Positions 1-9,248 of a DNA stretch of 64,000 bases are shown here, piece after piece (positions within the stretch are counted from its first letter, which is position 1; every line of letters begins with the position of its first letter). Both the position numbers and the translations under genes were made by a program. A model generated the notes under the pieces. It ran no database searches, was not told where the DNA came from, and saw only the letters and a list, made by a program, of their open reading frames with translations. This DNA comes from DASSKK01 sp035690495 (lineage in GTDB: Bacteria > Actinomycetota > Actinomycetes > Propionibacteriales > Nocardioidaceae), in NCBI GenBank assembly GCA_035690495.1, contig DASSKK010000003.1:62001-126000 (forward strand), in the 5' to 3' direction.

Positions 1-165
1 GGGCTCAGCGCGTTCGTTCGGGAGCTGGCCGAGGCCGAGGCACGGCGAGTACGGCGGGCTGCGATACGCGCTGAGGGCGAGCGGGTGGTAGCCCATCTGG
101 CGACCCATCCAGGGGCTCAGGACGAGCTTGATGAGATCGGCACGCCGCTGAGCGATCTACGGTGA
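1..165 (+). CDS. Antitoxin-like protein, 3' part only
   Basis: The frame is open from the first base and ends with TGA at 163-165, giving 54 residues of a protein whose start lies outside the window. The visible part is rich in Arg, Glu and Ala (a helix followed by an acidic tail ending LSDLR), which is typical of the C-terminal toxin-neutralising part of an antitoxin. Its stop overlaps the GTG start of the MazF-like toxin gene by 4 nt, the usual translational coupling of such pairs. The DNA-binding N-terminus is not visible, so the antitoxin family cannot be named. The call rests mainly on context. Confidence 0.6.
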   Translation, partial: GLSAFVRELAEAEARRVRRAAIRAEGERVVAHLATHPGAQDELDEIGTPLSDLR

Positions 166-518
166 GCCGACCTCCGGCTGGCAGCATCGTGGTCGTCGAC
201 TGGCGCGGCGGTGCGCTGCCGCAAGAGCCAGGTCAACTGCGCCCCGCAGTGGTCGTCGAGGATCACGAGCTGTTCCCGGACGAGTACCCCAACACGCTGG
301 TAGTCCCGTTGACCCGCGACGATGGCCTGGCCCACCGCTCGTTCGCCGAACGGATCGAACCTAGTGCGGACAACGGCGCCGCCGCGACTTGCTGGGCCTT
401 GGCCCACCACGTCACGAGCGTTTCGCTGCGCCGTGTGCAACCCACCGATTCCCGGGTCACCACGCAGCAGTTGGACACCATCCGCCAGCGCATCGTGATC
501 GCCATGGGAATGACCTGA
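162..518 (+). CDS. MazF/PemK-like toxin (putative mRNA interferase)
   Basis: 118 residues, GTG start overlapping the upstream stop (GTGA). The N-terminus GSIVVVDWRGG followed by QLRPAVVVEDHELF matches the PemK/MazF pattern, in which a G-x-V-W/D strand precedes R-P-x-V-V. A second block, TLVVPLTRD, corresponds to the central strand that carries catalytic residues in this fold. The family cleaves RNA at short sequences and is inhibited by the partner antitoxin. The overlap with the preceding antitoxin-like frame supports a type II toxin-antitoxin pair. The target sequence cannot be inferred. Confidence 0.75.
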   Translation: MSRPPAGSIVVVDWRGGALPQEPGQLRPAVVVEDHELFPDEYPNTLVVPLTRDDGLAHRSFAERIEPSADNGAAATCWALAHHVTSVSLRRVQPTDSRVTTQQLDTIRQRIVIAMGMT

Positions 519-624
519 CCTGACGTGTCCGTGCGACGCGGGAAGAATCTCCGTCGGGTGAGCGTTGTGCCTTCAACGATCGTTGACGATCGTTCGAGCA
601 TCCGTAACGCGAGGAAGGACTGCG

Positions 625-873
625 ATGCCCTCCGGGCTGACGATGTACACCACCCCCTGGTGCGGCTACTGCCACCGGTTGAAGGGGCAGATGGACCGCG
701 AAGGCATCGACTACGAGCTGGTCGACATCGAGCGCGACGAAGCAGCGGCCGTCCGGGTGATGGAGCTCAACGGCGGCAACCAGACGGTGCCGACGCTGGT
801 GTACGCCGACGGGTCCGCCCAGACGAACCCCTCGCTGATCCAGGTCAAGGAGAAGCTGGCCGCCCTGGCATGA
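625..873 (+). CDS. mrx1: Mycoredoxin (glutaredoxin-like, mycothiol-dependent)
   Basis: 82 residues with a thioredoxin fold. The active site TTPWCGYC has Cys13 and Cys16, and the cis-Pro motif TVPTLVYADG lies near residue 55. Mycoredoxins with CGYC reduce mycothiol-mixed disulfides in the actinobacterial cytoplasm. I chose the ATG at 625 because GAGGAAGG lies 7-14 nt upstream; longer in-frame starts add residues unrelated to the fold. The gene sits next to nudC and close to adnAB, as mycoredoxin does in M. tuberculosis (recalled order Rv3198A-Rv3199c). The reductant partner would be mycothiol, which is inferred from the phylum. Confidence 0.9.
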   Translation: MPSGLTMYTTPWCGYCHRLKGQMDREGIDYELVDIERDEAAAVRVMELNGGNQTVPTLVYADGSAQTNPSLIQVKEKLAALA

Positions 874-885
874 CGAGGGCCTTGC

Positions 886-1830
886 TCACCACTGACCGGG
901 AAGCCGCCCGCCGTACCACGCCTCGACGAGGGTGCGGCTGATCGAGACCCCGCCGGGCAGCAGCAGCGTCCCCGCGCGGGTCTGCTCCTCGACCTCCGCA
1001 CGGGTGAACCAGCGGGCATCGCTGAGCTCGTCGCCGTCCACGATGATCTCGGTGGACGTGGCGCGGGCGAAGAAGCCGATCATCAGGCTGGCCGGGAACG
1101 GCCACGGCTGGTTGCCGAAGTAGCGCACCTCCCCCACCTGAACGCCGGTCTCCTCGGCGACCTCACGGACCACGGCCTGTTCGAAGCTCTCGCCGGGGTC
1201 GACGAACCCCGCCAGGGTGGAGTACCTGCCCTGCGGCCACTGGGACTGGCGACCGAGCAGCGCCCGCTCCCCGTCGGTGACCAGCATGATCACCGCCGGG
1301 TCGGCGCGCGGGAACTGCTGCCGGCCACAGACCGTGCAGCGCTGGGTGTGGCCGGCGTCGGCGACCTCGAGAAGCCCCCCACAGCGGGGGCAGTGCACGT
1401 GGGACCGAAGCCACTGGGCCAGCGCCACGGCGTGCACCATCAGGCCGGCGTCATCGACGTCGAGCTGCGCGAGCACCTGCCGGAAGGACGTCCAGCGGAC
1501 CGTGCCGTCGGTGCCCGCCGGCTCGACATCCGCGTAGCCGTCCGCAACTACCCAGGCGAACCAGGCCCGGTCGTCCTTCTCCCCCAGAAAGAGCCGCCGC
1601 CCGTCGGCATAGGCCCGCACGACCTCCGGCGGTGAAAGCCACCGCACCCTCGCCGGCTCCTCGTCGACCATGAACCGGGCCCCGGCGACGACCACGACCC
1701 GGGTCTCCGTGTCCGCCCAGGCGCGGGCGAGCCAGGCCTCGTCGGCGCGACGATGCCCGGCCCGGTCATGGCGGCCGGCCGACAGGGCGATCCTGACCTC
1801 AGCGGGGTCGGGGAAGGTGGGAGTGGGCAC
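886..1830 (-). CDS. nudC: NADH pyrophosphatase (Nudix)
   Basis: 314 residues, GTG start. It has an N-terminal NUDIX-like half, a zinc ribbon in the middle (CPRC ... CTVC), then the Nudix catalytic helix with its G-x5-E-x7-RE-x2-EE-x-G pattern (GFVDPGESFEQ ... REVAEETGV). It ends with the NudC signature QPWPFP. This family hydrolyses NAD(H) to NMN(H) and AMP and removes NAD caps from RNA. The length fits family members of about 260-320 residues. The gene converges on mrx1 with 12 nt between the stops, as in the mycobacterial order. Confidence 0.93.
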   Translation of the reverse strand: MPTPTFPDPAEVRIALSAGRHDRAGHRRADEAWLARAWADTETRVVVVAGARFMVDEEPARVRWLSPPEVVRAYADGRRLFLGEKDDRAWFAWVVADGYADVEPAGTDGTVRWTSFRQVLAQLDVDDAGLMVHAVALAQWLRSHVHCPRCGGLLEVADAGHTQRCTVCGRQQFPRADPAVIMLVTDGERALLGRQSQWPQGRYSTLAGFVDPGESFEQAVVREVAEETGVQVGEVRYFGNQPWPFPASLMIGFFARATSTEIIVDGDELSDARWFTRAEVEEQTRAGTLLLPGGVSISRTLVEAWYGGRLPGQW

Positions 1831-1910
1831 GGCCCGACCCTAGATGAGCCCACCGACCCGCTGCGGCCCGAACCTCCCGAGGGCCGACCCTGTCGCTAGG
1901 CTCGCCGGCG

Positions 1911-2624
1911 ATGAGCACACACATCGGCGCAGAGCCGGGACAGATCGCCGCACGGATGCTGCTGCCCGGCGACCCGTTGCGTGCCCAGTGGATCGCCGAG
2001 ACCTTCCTGGAGGACGCGAAGTGCTACTCGCGGGTGCGCGGCATGCTCGGCTTCACCGGCACCTACCGGGGCGAGCAGGTGTCCGTGCAGGGGTCGGGCA
2101 TGGGGCTCCCGTCGCTGGCGATCTACGTCAACGAGCTGATCGCCGAGTACGGCGTGCGCACGCTGGTGCGGGTCGGGTCGTGCGGGGCGCTGACCGAGCG
2201 GCTCAGCCTTCGGGACCTGGTCATCGCGAGCGCAGCGAGCACCGACTCCTCGATGAACAAGATCCGGTTCGAGGGCCTGGACTACGCGCCGGTGGCGGAC
2301 TACCGGCTGCTGCGTGCGGCCGCCGACGCCGCGGACGCCGCGGGGTTCGCCGAACGCGCGCACGTCGGTCCGATCTTCTCCACCGACTCCTTCTACAGTC
2401 CGCGTCCCGAGCTGACCGCGCGGATGGCGGAGTACGGCGTACTCGCCGTCGAGATGGAGACCTCGGCGCTCTACACGCTGGCCGCCCAGCACGACGCCGC
2501 GGCGCTGACCGTGTGCACGGTGTCCGACCACATCCTCACCGGCGAGCAGACCAGCGCCGAGGAGCGCGAGCGGACCTTCGGCGACATGGTGGGGGTCGCC
2601 CTCGCGGCAGTGCTCAACCGCTGA
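1911..2624 (+). CDS. deoD: Purine nucleoside phosphorylase, DeoD type
   Basis: 237 residues, the usual DeoD length. Visible family blocks are LPGDPLRAQWIAE near the N-terminus (phosphate loop), QGSGMGLPSLAIYV, RVGSCGAL, the purine/ribose pocket VEMETSALY, and VSD near the C-terminus. The enzyme cleaves purine (deoxy)nucleosides with phosphate to free base and ribose-1-phosphate in salvage. The ATG lies 80 nt after the divergent nudC start. Its 3' end overlaps the 3' end of adnB by 11 nt in convergent orientation. I do not recall deoD at this place in mycobacteria, so it may be a lineage-specific insertion. Confidence 0.93.
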   Translation: MSTHIGAEPGQIAARMLLPGDPLRAQWIAETFLEDAKCYSRVRGMLGFTGTYRGEQVSVQGSGMGLPSLAIYVNELIAEYGVRTLVRVGSCGALTERLSLRDLVIASAASTDSSMNKIRFEGLDYAPVADYRLLRAAADAADAAGFAERAHVGPIFSTDSFYSPRPELTARMAEYGVLAVEMETSALYTLAAQHDAAALTVCTVSDHILTGEQTSAEERERTFGDMVGVALAAVLNR

Positions 2625-5600
2625 CCAGCCGCTCCAGCTCCCCGCGGCCGGGGAGCTCGGTCGGCTCGTCGAGGACGCCGGTGCGCACGTAGTAGAAGCA
2701 GGCCCGCACCCGCTCCAAAGGTACGCCGTGCAGCTCGGCCCAGGCGACCCGGTAGATCGCCAGCTGGATCGGATCGGAGGTGGCTGCACGGCCGGTCTTC
2801 CAGTCCACGAGGAGGTAGCCGTCCCCGTCCCGGTAGACCGCGTCGATCCGCCCGCGCACCACCTGTCCGGCGAGCACCAGCGCGAACGCCGGCTCGACCG
2901 CGACCGGCGACCGGTCCGCGAACGGGCCCTGCTCGAACGCCCGGATCAGCGTCCGCAGGTCCTGCTCGTCGTCGATGCCCGCGTCGATCCGGCCCGGCAG
3001 GTCGTCGGGGTCGACCAGCAGCTGCTGGCCGAACCTCGCCTCCACCCAGGCGTGGAAGCGGGTCCCGAAGCGTGCCGACGGCGACGGCGGGCGCGGCATC
3101 GGCCGGGCCAGCGAGGCGGCCAGGGCGTCCGGGTCGTCGCGCAGCCTCGCCAGCGAGGTCGCGGACAGGCTGGACGGCAGCGGCACCTCCACCACGTCCG
3201 CGCGCGACGCCCGGGCCTCGTCGAGCAGCCGGGTCATGTCCTCGTCCCAGCCGGCGACCACGCTCTGGGCGACGAGATCCAGGTCGGGCTCCAGGCCGAG
3301 CGCCAGGGTCGCCGAGCCGCCCTCCGACCCGGTCGCCGCGCCGTCCTCCGATCCGAGCTCGGACATCGCGGCGCGCACCCGGTCCGCCCCCTCGCGGCGC
3401 CTCGCGACCTCTGCTCCCGGCGAGCTCGACGGATAGCTGCCGGTGCGCGCCGCCTGCCCGAGCGGGTTCTCGACACCCTTGTCGGGCTTGTCGCACCAGC
3501 TGGGCACGGGCGCTCCCCACTCGCCGAGCAGGTCGCGGACCTGGAGGAGGTACGGCGAGGGGCCGAACGGGCGCTTGTGGGCGTAGGGCCAGCAGTAGCC
3601 CGTCACCACGAGCTCGTGGGCGGCACGGGTGACGGCGACGTAGGCCAGCCGCAGGTCTTCGCGCTGGTCGTGCTCCTTCCAGTCGGCCCGGAACCGGGAC
3701 AGGTCCGCTGCGGTCGGCCCGGCCAGCTTCGGCAGGTCGGCGGCGTCGCCGCGCAGCGCGGTGGGCAGCACGGCCGGGCTGGTGGTCCACAGCAGGCGTC
3801 CGCGGGTGCTCGGCAGCTTCGTCTCGCACACGCCGGCGACGAACACCACGTCCCACTCCAGGCCCTTGGCCCGGTGCATGGTGAGCAGCTTCACCGAGTC
3901 GGCCGCAGTCGGTGTGGCCGCATCGAGCCCGTTGCCGAACTCGTCCTCGGCCTGCAGGTAGGCCAGCAACGCCCCGAGGCTGACGTCGCCGTCGACGGCC
4001 TGGAACCGGGCCACCGCCTGCACGAACAGGTCGAGGTTGTCGCGGCGCGCAGCGGCCGCCGGGTTGGTGGCGGAGTCCAGCTCGAGGTCGATGCCGGTGG
4101 TGTCGATGATCCGGCGCACCAGGTCCAGCAGCGGCTCGCCGGCCAGCGCGCGCAGTCCGCGCAGCTCATGGGACAGGAGCGCGAACCTCTCGCGGGCCTC
4201 CTCGGAGTAGCCGGCCGGCCCGGGGTCGTCCAGCGCGTCGCTGAGCGAGGCCACGTCGACGGGATCGCCGCCGCGGACGGCGTCCTGGAGCTGCTGCTCC
4301 ACCGAGGGTTCCGGCTCGCGCTCTCGGGGCTCGCCCAGCGGCTCGCGCCACCCCCACGAATCGGCCGGGCCGCGGCCCAGCTCGGCGGCCCTGCGGCCCA
4401 GCAGCGCCAGGTCACGGGGGCCGATGTCCCAGCGGGGCCCGGTGAGCAGGGTCAGCAGCGCGGCGTTCGCGGTCAGGTCGTGCAGCAGCTCCAGCGTGGC
4501 GACCACCTCGGCCACCTCAGGCAGCCGGAGCAGTCCGGCGAGCCCGACGATCTCGACGGGGATCTCGGCACCGGTGAGCGCGTCGTACACGTCGGCGGCG
4601 TGCGCGTTGTCACGGGTCAGCACGCCGATGCCGGACCAGGCTTGCCCAGCCACGTGGACGGCACGCACCTCCCGGGCCAGGAACGCGAGCTCCTCGGGAT
4701 AGGTCTCGAAGCAGGCGGCCCGCACCGCGCCCGGCAGGGCGTGCTCCTTCGGGCGGAGCGGCTGCACGCCGGGGCTGGCGGCGTACAAAGGAGTCGCAAG
4801 CCGGTTGGCGACCTTCAGGATCCGATCGTCGGAGCGGCGGTTGACGCTCAACGAGTAGCGCCGCACGTCGCCGCCGTCGGCCGCCGGGAAGTCCTGCTCG
4901 AAGTGCACGATGTTCGACACGGAGGCGCCGCGCCACCCGTAGATGGCCTGGTTCGGGTCGCCGACCGCGGTCACCGGATGGCCGCGGCCGCGCTCGGGCG
5001 AGGGCCCGGAGAACAGCCGGCCGAGCAGGTGCGCCTGCGCGACGGAGGTGTCCTGGTACTCGTCGAGGAGGACCACCTTGAACGCGTCTCGCTGTGCCTG
5101 GCCCACCTCGGGGCGCCGTTCGGCCAGGTCGGCGGCGAGGGCGATCTGGTCGCCGAAGTCCATCAGGCCGAGGTCGGCCTCGAGGCGTCGGTAGGCCGCG
5201 ACCAGCCCGAGCAGCTCGGCGCGCCGGTCGATGGCGTCGATCGCCTTGTCTACGTCCTTGCGGCCGGTGGTGGTCTCGGCGTCGCGGGCGGCTGCGAAGG
5301 CGTCGCGCTGCCGCGCGTCGAACGCGCGGAGCCGCTCCGGGGTGCAGAGGTGCTCGGACAGCTGGGCGTCGAGCGCGAGGATCCAGCCCACGACCGTCGG
5401 CAGGTGCTCCGAGAGGAGCGCGACGCGGCCCTCGTAACGGGCAACCGCGCGCTCGGCGAGCTGGTAGCGGGACGCGTCGGCGATCACCCGGGTGTCCGGC
5501 TCGTGGCCGATCCGCAGGCCGTGCTCGGTGAGCAGCGACGCGGCGTAGGCGTGGTAGGTCGACACCGTCGGCTCGAGCACGTCGTCACCTGCCCGGCCGG

Positions 5601-5907
5601 CGGCTGCGAGCACGCCCCGGACCCGCCGACCCAGCTCGCCTGCGGCCTTGGTGGTGAACGTCAGGCCCAGCACCTCATGCGGCGCGACCTGCCCCGTGGC
5701 GACCAGGTAGACGACCCGGGCGGCCATCACGGCGGTCTTCCCGGACCCGGCGCCGGCCACGACCACCGCCGGCTCGAGCGGGGAGGTGATGGCCGCGAAC
5801 TGCTGGTCGCTGAACGTGAATTCTGCGTCCATCACCTCCCGCAGCTGCTGCGGGCTGTCGATGCGCAGAGAAGACGTCGCCTGCATTGGGCCGGAGACGG
5901 TGGTCAC
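2614..5907 (-). CDS. adnB: AdnB: UvrD-type helicase with C-terminal RecB-like nuclease
   Basis: 1097 residues. The N-terminal SF1A motor has Walker A AGAGSGKTAV (about residue 50), motif II LLDEYQDTS and motif III GDPNQAIYGWRGAS. In the C-terminal third the RecB-family nuclease motif LLVDWKTG follows GRIDAVYRDGDG. AdnB partners with AdnA in the heterodimer that resects double-strand breaks in mycobacteria and relatives. Its GTG start overlaps the adnA stop by 4 nt (GTGA), so the subunits are translationally coupled. No terminal cysteine cluster is seen here, unlike AdnA. Order and size match Rv3201c as recalled. Confidence 0.9.
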   Translation of the reverse strand: MTTVSGPMQATSSLRIDSPQQLREVMDAEFTFSDQQFAAITSPLEPAVVVAGAGSGKTAVMAARVVYLVATGQVAPHEVLGLTFTTKAAGELGRRVRGVLAAAGRAGDDVLEPTVSTYHAYAASLLTEHGLRIGHEPDTRVIADASRYQLAERAVARYEGRVALLSEHLPTVVGWILALDAQLSEHLCTPERLRAFDARQRDAFAAARDAETTTGRKDVDKAIDAIDRRAELLGLVAAYRRLEADLGLMDFGDQIALAADLAERRPEVGQAQRDAFKVVLLDEYQDTSVAQAHLLGRLFSGPSPERGRGHPVTAVGDPNQAIYGWRGASVSNIVHFEQDFPAADGGDVRRYSLSVNRRSDDRILKVANRLATPLYAASPGVQPLRPKEHALPGAVRAACFETYPEELAFLAREVRAVHVAGQAWSGIGVLTRDNAHAADVYDALTGAEIPVEIVGLAGLLRLPEVAEVVATLELLHDLTANAALLTLLTGPRWDIGPRDLALLGRRAAELGRGPADSWGWREPLGEPREREPEPSVEQQLQDAVRGGDPVDVASLSDALDDPGPAGYSEEARERFALLSHELRGLRALAGEPLLDLVRRIIDTTGIDLELDSATNPAAAARRDNLDLFVQAVARFQAVDGDVSLGALLAYLQAEDEFGNGLDAATPTAADSVKLLTMHRAKGLEWDVVFVAGVCETKLPSTRGRLLWTTSPAVLPTALRGDAADLPKLAGPTAADLSRFRADWKEHDQREDLRLAYVAVTRAAHELVVTGYCWPYAHKRPFGPSPYLLQVRDLLGEWGAPVPSWCDKPDKGVENPLGQAARTGSYPSSSPGAEVARRREGADRVRAAMSELGSEDGAATGSEGGSATLALGLEPDLDLVAQSVVAGWDEDMTRLLDEARASRADVVEVPLPSSLSATSLARLRDDPDALAASLARPMPRPPSPSARFGTRFHAWVEARFGQQLLVDPDDLPGRIDAGIDDEQDLRTLIRAFEQGPFADRSPVAVEPAFALVLAGQVVRGRIDAVYRDGDGYLLVDWKTGRAATSDPIQLAIYRVAWAELHGVPLERVRACFYYVRTGVLDEPTELPGRGELERLVSG

Positions 5908-8900
5908 GACAGCACCGTCCCGGAGCCGCGACTGGGGCAGATCGCGGTGAAGGAGCAGTGCCGGCAGTGGTCGCCGGGCCGAGCCTCGAACCGCTCGGAG
6001 CGTACGGCGTGCGCGGCGGTCATCAGCTGGGTCTCGACCAGCCGCGCCCCGTCCGTGTCGTCCCCCGCCACCCCGCCCAGGTCGTCCCCCGCCACCCCGC
6101 CTGTGTCGCCCCCCGCCACCCCGCCCAGATCGTCGTCCTGCGGGGGCTGGCGCTGCACCTTGGCCTGCGGGCCGGACGCCGCGCGAAGCTGTACCAGCTC
6201 CGCTCCGCCGGAGCGGCCCGGCCTAGGCAGGTGCTCGTCGAACCCGCCGGAGTCCACCGCCAGCTGGTAGACGCCGAGCTGGGGATGCTCGGCCAGCTCG
6301 GCGGCGGTGGCCGCCTTCTTCTGGGTCTTCAGGTCCACGACCACCGCGCGACCGTCGTCGTCGAGCTCGAGACGGTCCACGGTGCCGCGCAGCCGGACCT
6401 GCTCGCCGTCGGGCAGCCGGACCGCGACCTCGAACGGCAGCTCGCTGGCCACCACGGTGCGGGCCTCCGGCGCGTGGTGCCAGGCCAGGAACCGGTCGAC
6501 GACCTTGTCGACCTCGGCGCGCTGCCGGGCGCGTGCCCACGGCGTCTCGAAGCTCAGCTCGCTCCACACCCGGTCGATCAGCGGGCGGATCTGCTCGGCG
6601 TCGACCAGCTCCCCCTTCGCGACCCGGTCCGCCAGCGCGTGCACGACGAGCCCGAAGCCCTGGGCGCTTCCGGCGGGCCGGGCTCCCCCGGCCTCCCGCT
6701 CCAGGAACCAGCGCATCGGGCAGCCGACCAGCCCGACCAGCGCACTCGCGGACAGGGCGAGCGGCGCATCGGCGGGCCGCACCGGACGGCTCGCGACCGA
6801 ACGGGCGCGGGTCCCCCACCAGCTGCCGGGGTCGGCCTGCGGGACCATTGGCGTGTCGCCTGCGCGCTCGGTCGCCAGCAGCGCAAGGCGTCGCGCGGCG
6901 GCGTCCCGCAACGCGGGCTCGGCCTGCGGGTCGCAGACGGTGCGACGCAGCTCGGCCACCAGGCCGGCCATCGACAGCGGGCGACGCGGCCGGCCCACAG
7001 TCCTCTCCGGCTGCACGCCTAGCTCGTGCACGAACCGGGACGGCTGGTCGCCGTCGTCCTCGGGCGACTCGACCGCGGTGACCAGCAGCCGGGCCCGAGC
7101 CCGGGTGCAGGCGACGTAGAACAGCCGCCGCTCCTCGGCCAGCAGTGTCGTGGTGCTCACCGGAGGGACCGCCACGCCGACGCCGATCCGGTCGGCGCCC
7201 AGCAGGGTGTCGCGGCGGCGCAGGTCGGGCCAGCTGCCGTCCTGGACACCGGCGACGACCACGAACCGCCACTGCAGGCCCTTGGCACGGTGCGCGGTGA
7301 GCAGCCGGACGGCGTCGCCGCGGATGCCGCGCTCGGCCAGCGTGTCGGCGGGGATCCGTTGCGAGTCCAGCTCCTCGAGGAACCGGGCCACCCCGGTGTG
7401 CAGGCGCTTCTCCTCGGTGCGCGCGGCCACCTCGAACAGCGCGCAGATCGCGTCGAGGTCGCGGTGCGCCAGCCGGGCGGCGGCCCCTGCGGACTCGCTG
7501 GCCCGGCGCAGCCGCTGGGGCCAGCCGGTCCCGTCCCATAGCGTCCAGAGCACCTCCTCGGCGGTGGCGCCCTGCTTCACGCGGTCGTGCGCCTCGCGCA
7601 ACAGCTCGGACAGCGCGCGAGCCTTCGCGACCGGCCCCCCGGCGAGCCCGTCGAGGAACGTCGGGTCGAGTAGCGCCGCCCGCAGCAGCGCCGGGGACGC
7701 CTCCGGCGCCCTGCCCTCGTCGGCCGCGCGGGACTGGTCACGACGTCGCAGCAGCCGCGCCAGGGAGCGTACGCCGTGCGCGTCGAGTCCGCCGAGCGGC
7801 GAGACCAGCAGCCCCTCCGCCACACCCGCGTGCACGTATCCGCGCTCGTAGGGGTCGGTGACGTCGCGGTGCAACGCGACCCGCAATCCGTCGAGCAGCG
7901 GCAGCAGCGCCGGCTCGTGCACCAGCGGCGTCTCGTCGGCCGCGACCTCGACAGGCACCCCCGCCGCGCCGAGCGACCTACGCAGCGCGGGGATCGAGAC
8001 GCGGCCGGAGCGGACCAGCACCGCCATCTGCGACCAGTCCAGGCCGTCCTCGAGGTGGGCCCTGCGCAGCGCGTCGGCGACGTGCTCGGTCTCCGCCCGC
8101 GGGGTGTCGAACAGCTGCACCTCGACCCGGCCGGGCCCGACCAGCTCGGCGGCCTCAAGGGCGACCTGCGGGTCGCGGAAGGTGGCGAACCGCTCGGCGT
8201 CGATGGCGCCGCCGACCGGGAGCCGCCGGGCCAGCTCCCGTGAGGCGGTCAGCAGCCGCGGCCCGAAGCGGCGGGTGCTCCGCAGCGCCACGACCGGGGC
8301 GGACGAACCGTCGCGGCGGGGGAACACCGAGGGGAAGTCGAGGATGCCGCGCACCTCGGCGCCGCGGAACGCGTAGATCGACTGGTCCGGGTCGCCGACC
8401 ACGACCAGGTTGCGACCGTCCCCGGCCAGCGCGTGCAGCAGCCGGACCTGGGTCGGGTCGGTGTCCTGGTACTCGTCGACGAGGACCCAGGAGTACTGCG
8501 CACGCAGCTCGGCACGGCGGGCCGGATCCTCGGCGAGCAGCACCGCGCGATACATCAGCTCCGGGTAGTCCAGCGCGGAGGCGCTGTCGAGCACGGAGAG
8601 GTACTGCTCCATGAACGTCGCCGCCGCCTGCCACTCGGGGCGGCCCTCCCGGGCTCCCAGCTCGGCGAGGTCGACAGGGTCCAGTCCCTTCTCGCGGGCA
8701 CGGGCGAGCACGTCCTGCACCTCCCGGGCGAACCCGCGCGTGCCGACCGCCTCGCCGAGCGCCGCGGGCCAGGTCACCGACTCGCGCTCGCGGCTGAGCA
8801 GCTCGGTGAGCACGGTGTCCTGCTCAGGAGCCGAGAGCAGCCGCAGCGGCTCGGCGTACAGGTCGGAAGGCGAGTACCGGCGCACCAGACCGTAGGCGAA

Positions 8901-9248
8901 GGAGTGGAAGGTCGCGCACAGCGTGCCGGTCACGGTGCGCGCCAGCCGGGTGGTCACCTGGTCGCGCAGCTGCTCGGCGGCCTTGCGGCTGAACGTGAGG
9001 GCCAGCACGGACTCCGGCGACACGCCTCTCCGCTCGATGCGGTCGACGATGGCCTCGACCAGCGTGGTGGTCTTGCCGGTGCCCGGCCCGGCGAGCACCA
9101 GCAGCGGCCCGGCCTCGTGGTCGACGACGGCTCGTTGTGACTCGTCCAGCCGCGGCCCGCCGAGGGGTGGGGCCTCGGGGCGGGTCAGGTGGTACGTCGT
9201 CGCCGGTGTCGTCACAGCCCGCATCCGATCAGACGCCACCGACATCAC
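5904..9248 (-). CDS. adnA: AdnA: UvrD-type helicase with C-terminal RecB-like nuclease
   Basis: 1114 residues. The SF1A motor motifs are LAGPGTGKTTTLV (Walker A), LVDEYQDTD (motif II) and GDPDQSIYAFRGAE (motif III). The C-terminal nuclease shows VVDLKTQKK. Cysteines in GCPMRWFLE and in CRHCSFTAICP form the four-Cys pattern of an Fe-S staple. It is the partner of AdnB in break resection. The start is uncertain: GTG at 9248, ATG at 9245 and ATG at 9224 are all possible. Between nuclease motif and Fe-S cysteines an in-frame tandem repeat (6057-6128) adds a Gly/Asp-rich linker that I would not expect in the family. Confidence 0.9.
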   Translation of the reverse strand: MMSVASDRMRAVTTPATTYHLTRPEAPPLGGPRLDESQRAVVDHEAGPLLVLAGPGTGKTTTLVEAIVDRIERRGVSPESVLALTFSRKAAEQLRDQVTTRLARTVTGTLCATFHSFAYGLVRRYSPSDLYAEPLRLLSAPEQDTVLTELLSRERESVTWPAALGEAVGTRGFAREVQDVLARAREKGLDPVDLAELGAREGRPEWQAAATFMEQYLSVLDSASALDYPELMYRAVLLAEDPARRAELRAQYSWVLVDEYQDTDPTQVRLLHALAGDGRNLVVVGDPDQSIYAFRGAEVRGILDFPSVFPRRDGSSAPVVALRSTRRFGPRLLTASRELARRLPVGGAIDAERFATFRDPQVALEAAELVGPGRVEVQLFDTPRAETEHVADALRRAHLEDGLDWSQMAVLVRSGRVSIPALRRSLGAAGVPVEVAADETPLVHEPALLPLLDGLRVALHRDVTDPYERGYVHAGVAEGLLVSPLGGLDAHGVRSLARLLRRRDQSRAADEGRAPEASPALLRAALLDPTFLDGLAGGPVAKARALSELLREAHDRVKQGATAEEVLWTLWDGTGWPQRLRRASESAGAAARLAHRDLDAICALFEVAARTEEKRLHTGVARFLEELDSQRIPADTLAERGIRGDAVRLLTAHRAKGLQWRFVVVAGVQDGSWPDLRRRDTLLGADRIGVGVAVPPVSTTTLLAEERRLFYVACTRARARLLVTAVESPEDDGDQPSRFVHELGVQPERTVGRPRRPLSMAGLVAELRRTVCDPQAEPALRDAAARRLALLATERAGDTPMVPQADPGSWWGTRARSVASRPVRPADAPLALSASALVGLVGCPMRWFLEREAGGARPAGSAQGFGLVVHALADRVAKGELVDAEQIRPLIDRVWSELSFETPWARARQRAEVDKVVDRFLAWHHAPEARTVVASELPFEVAVRLPDGEQVRLRGTVDRLELDDDGRAVVVDLKTQKKAATAAELAEHPQLGVYQLAVDSGGFDEHLPRPGRSGGAELVQLRAASGPQAKVQRQPPQDDDLGGVAGGDTGGVAGDDLGGVAGDDTDGARLVETQLMTAAHAVRSERFEARPGDHCRHCSFTAICPSRGSGTVLS
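6057..6128. repeat. Three tandem 24-bp repeats inside adnA
   Basis: Three head-to-tail units of 24 bp (6057-6080, 6081-6104, 6105-6128). Each contains the core CCCCCGCCACCCCGCC preceded by GTCG. Because 24 is a multiple of three, the array stays in frame and encodes GGVAGDD-like linker repeats in AdnA. The same core recurs at 11624-11669 and 31933-31998 with different left parts. Confidence 0.85.

Noticed and set aside
6057..6128. Possible CRISPR array from the tandem C-rich units
   Set aside because: Units are contiguous without unique spacers, only 2-3 copies, and no cas genes are present.
2728..6270. 1180-codon open frame on the plus strand opposite adnB
   Set aside because: It is a shadow of the GC-rich minus-strand gene with no recognisable domain; open antisense frames are common at this composition.
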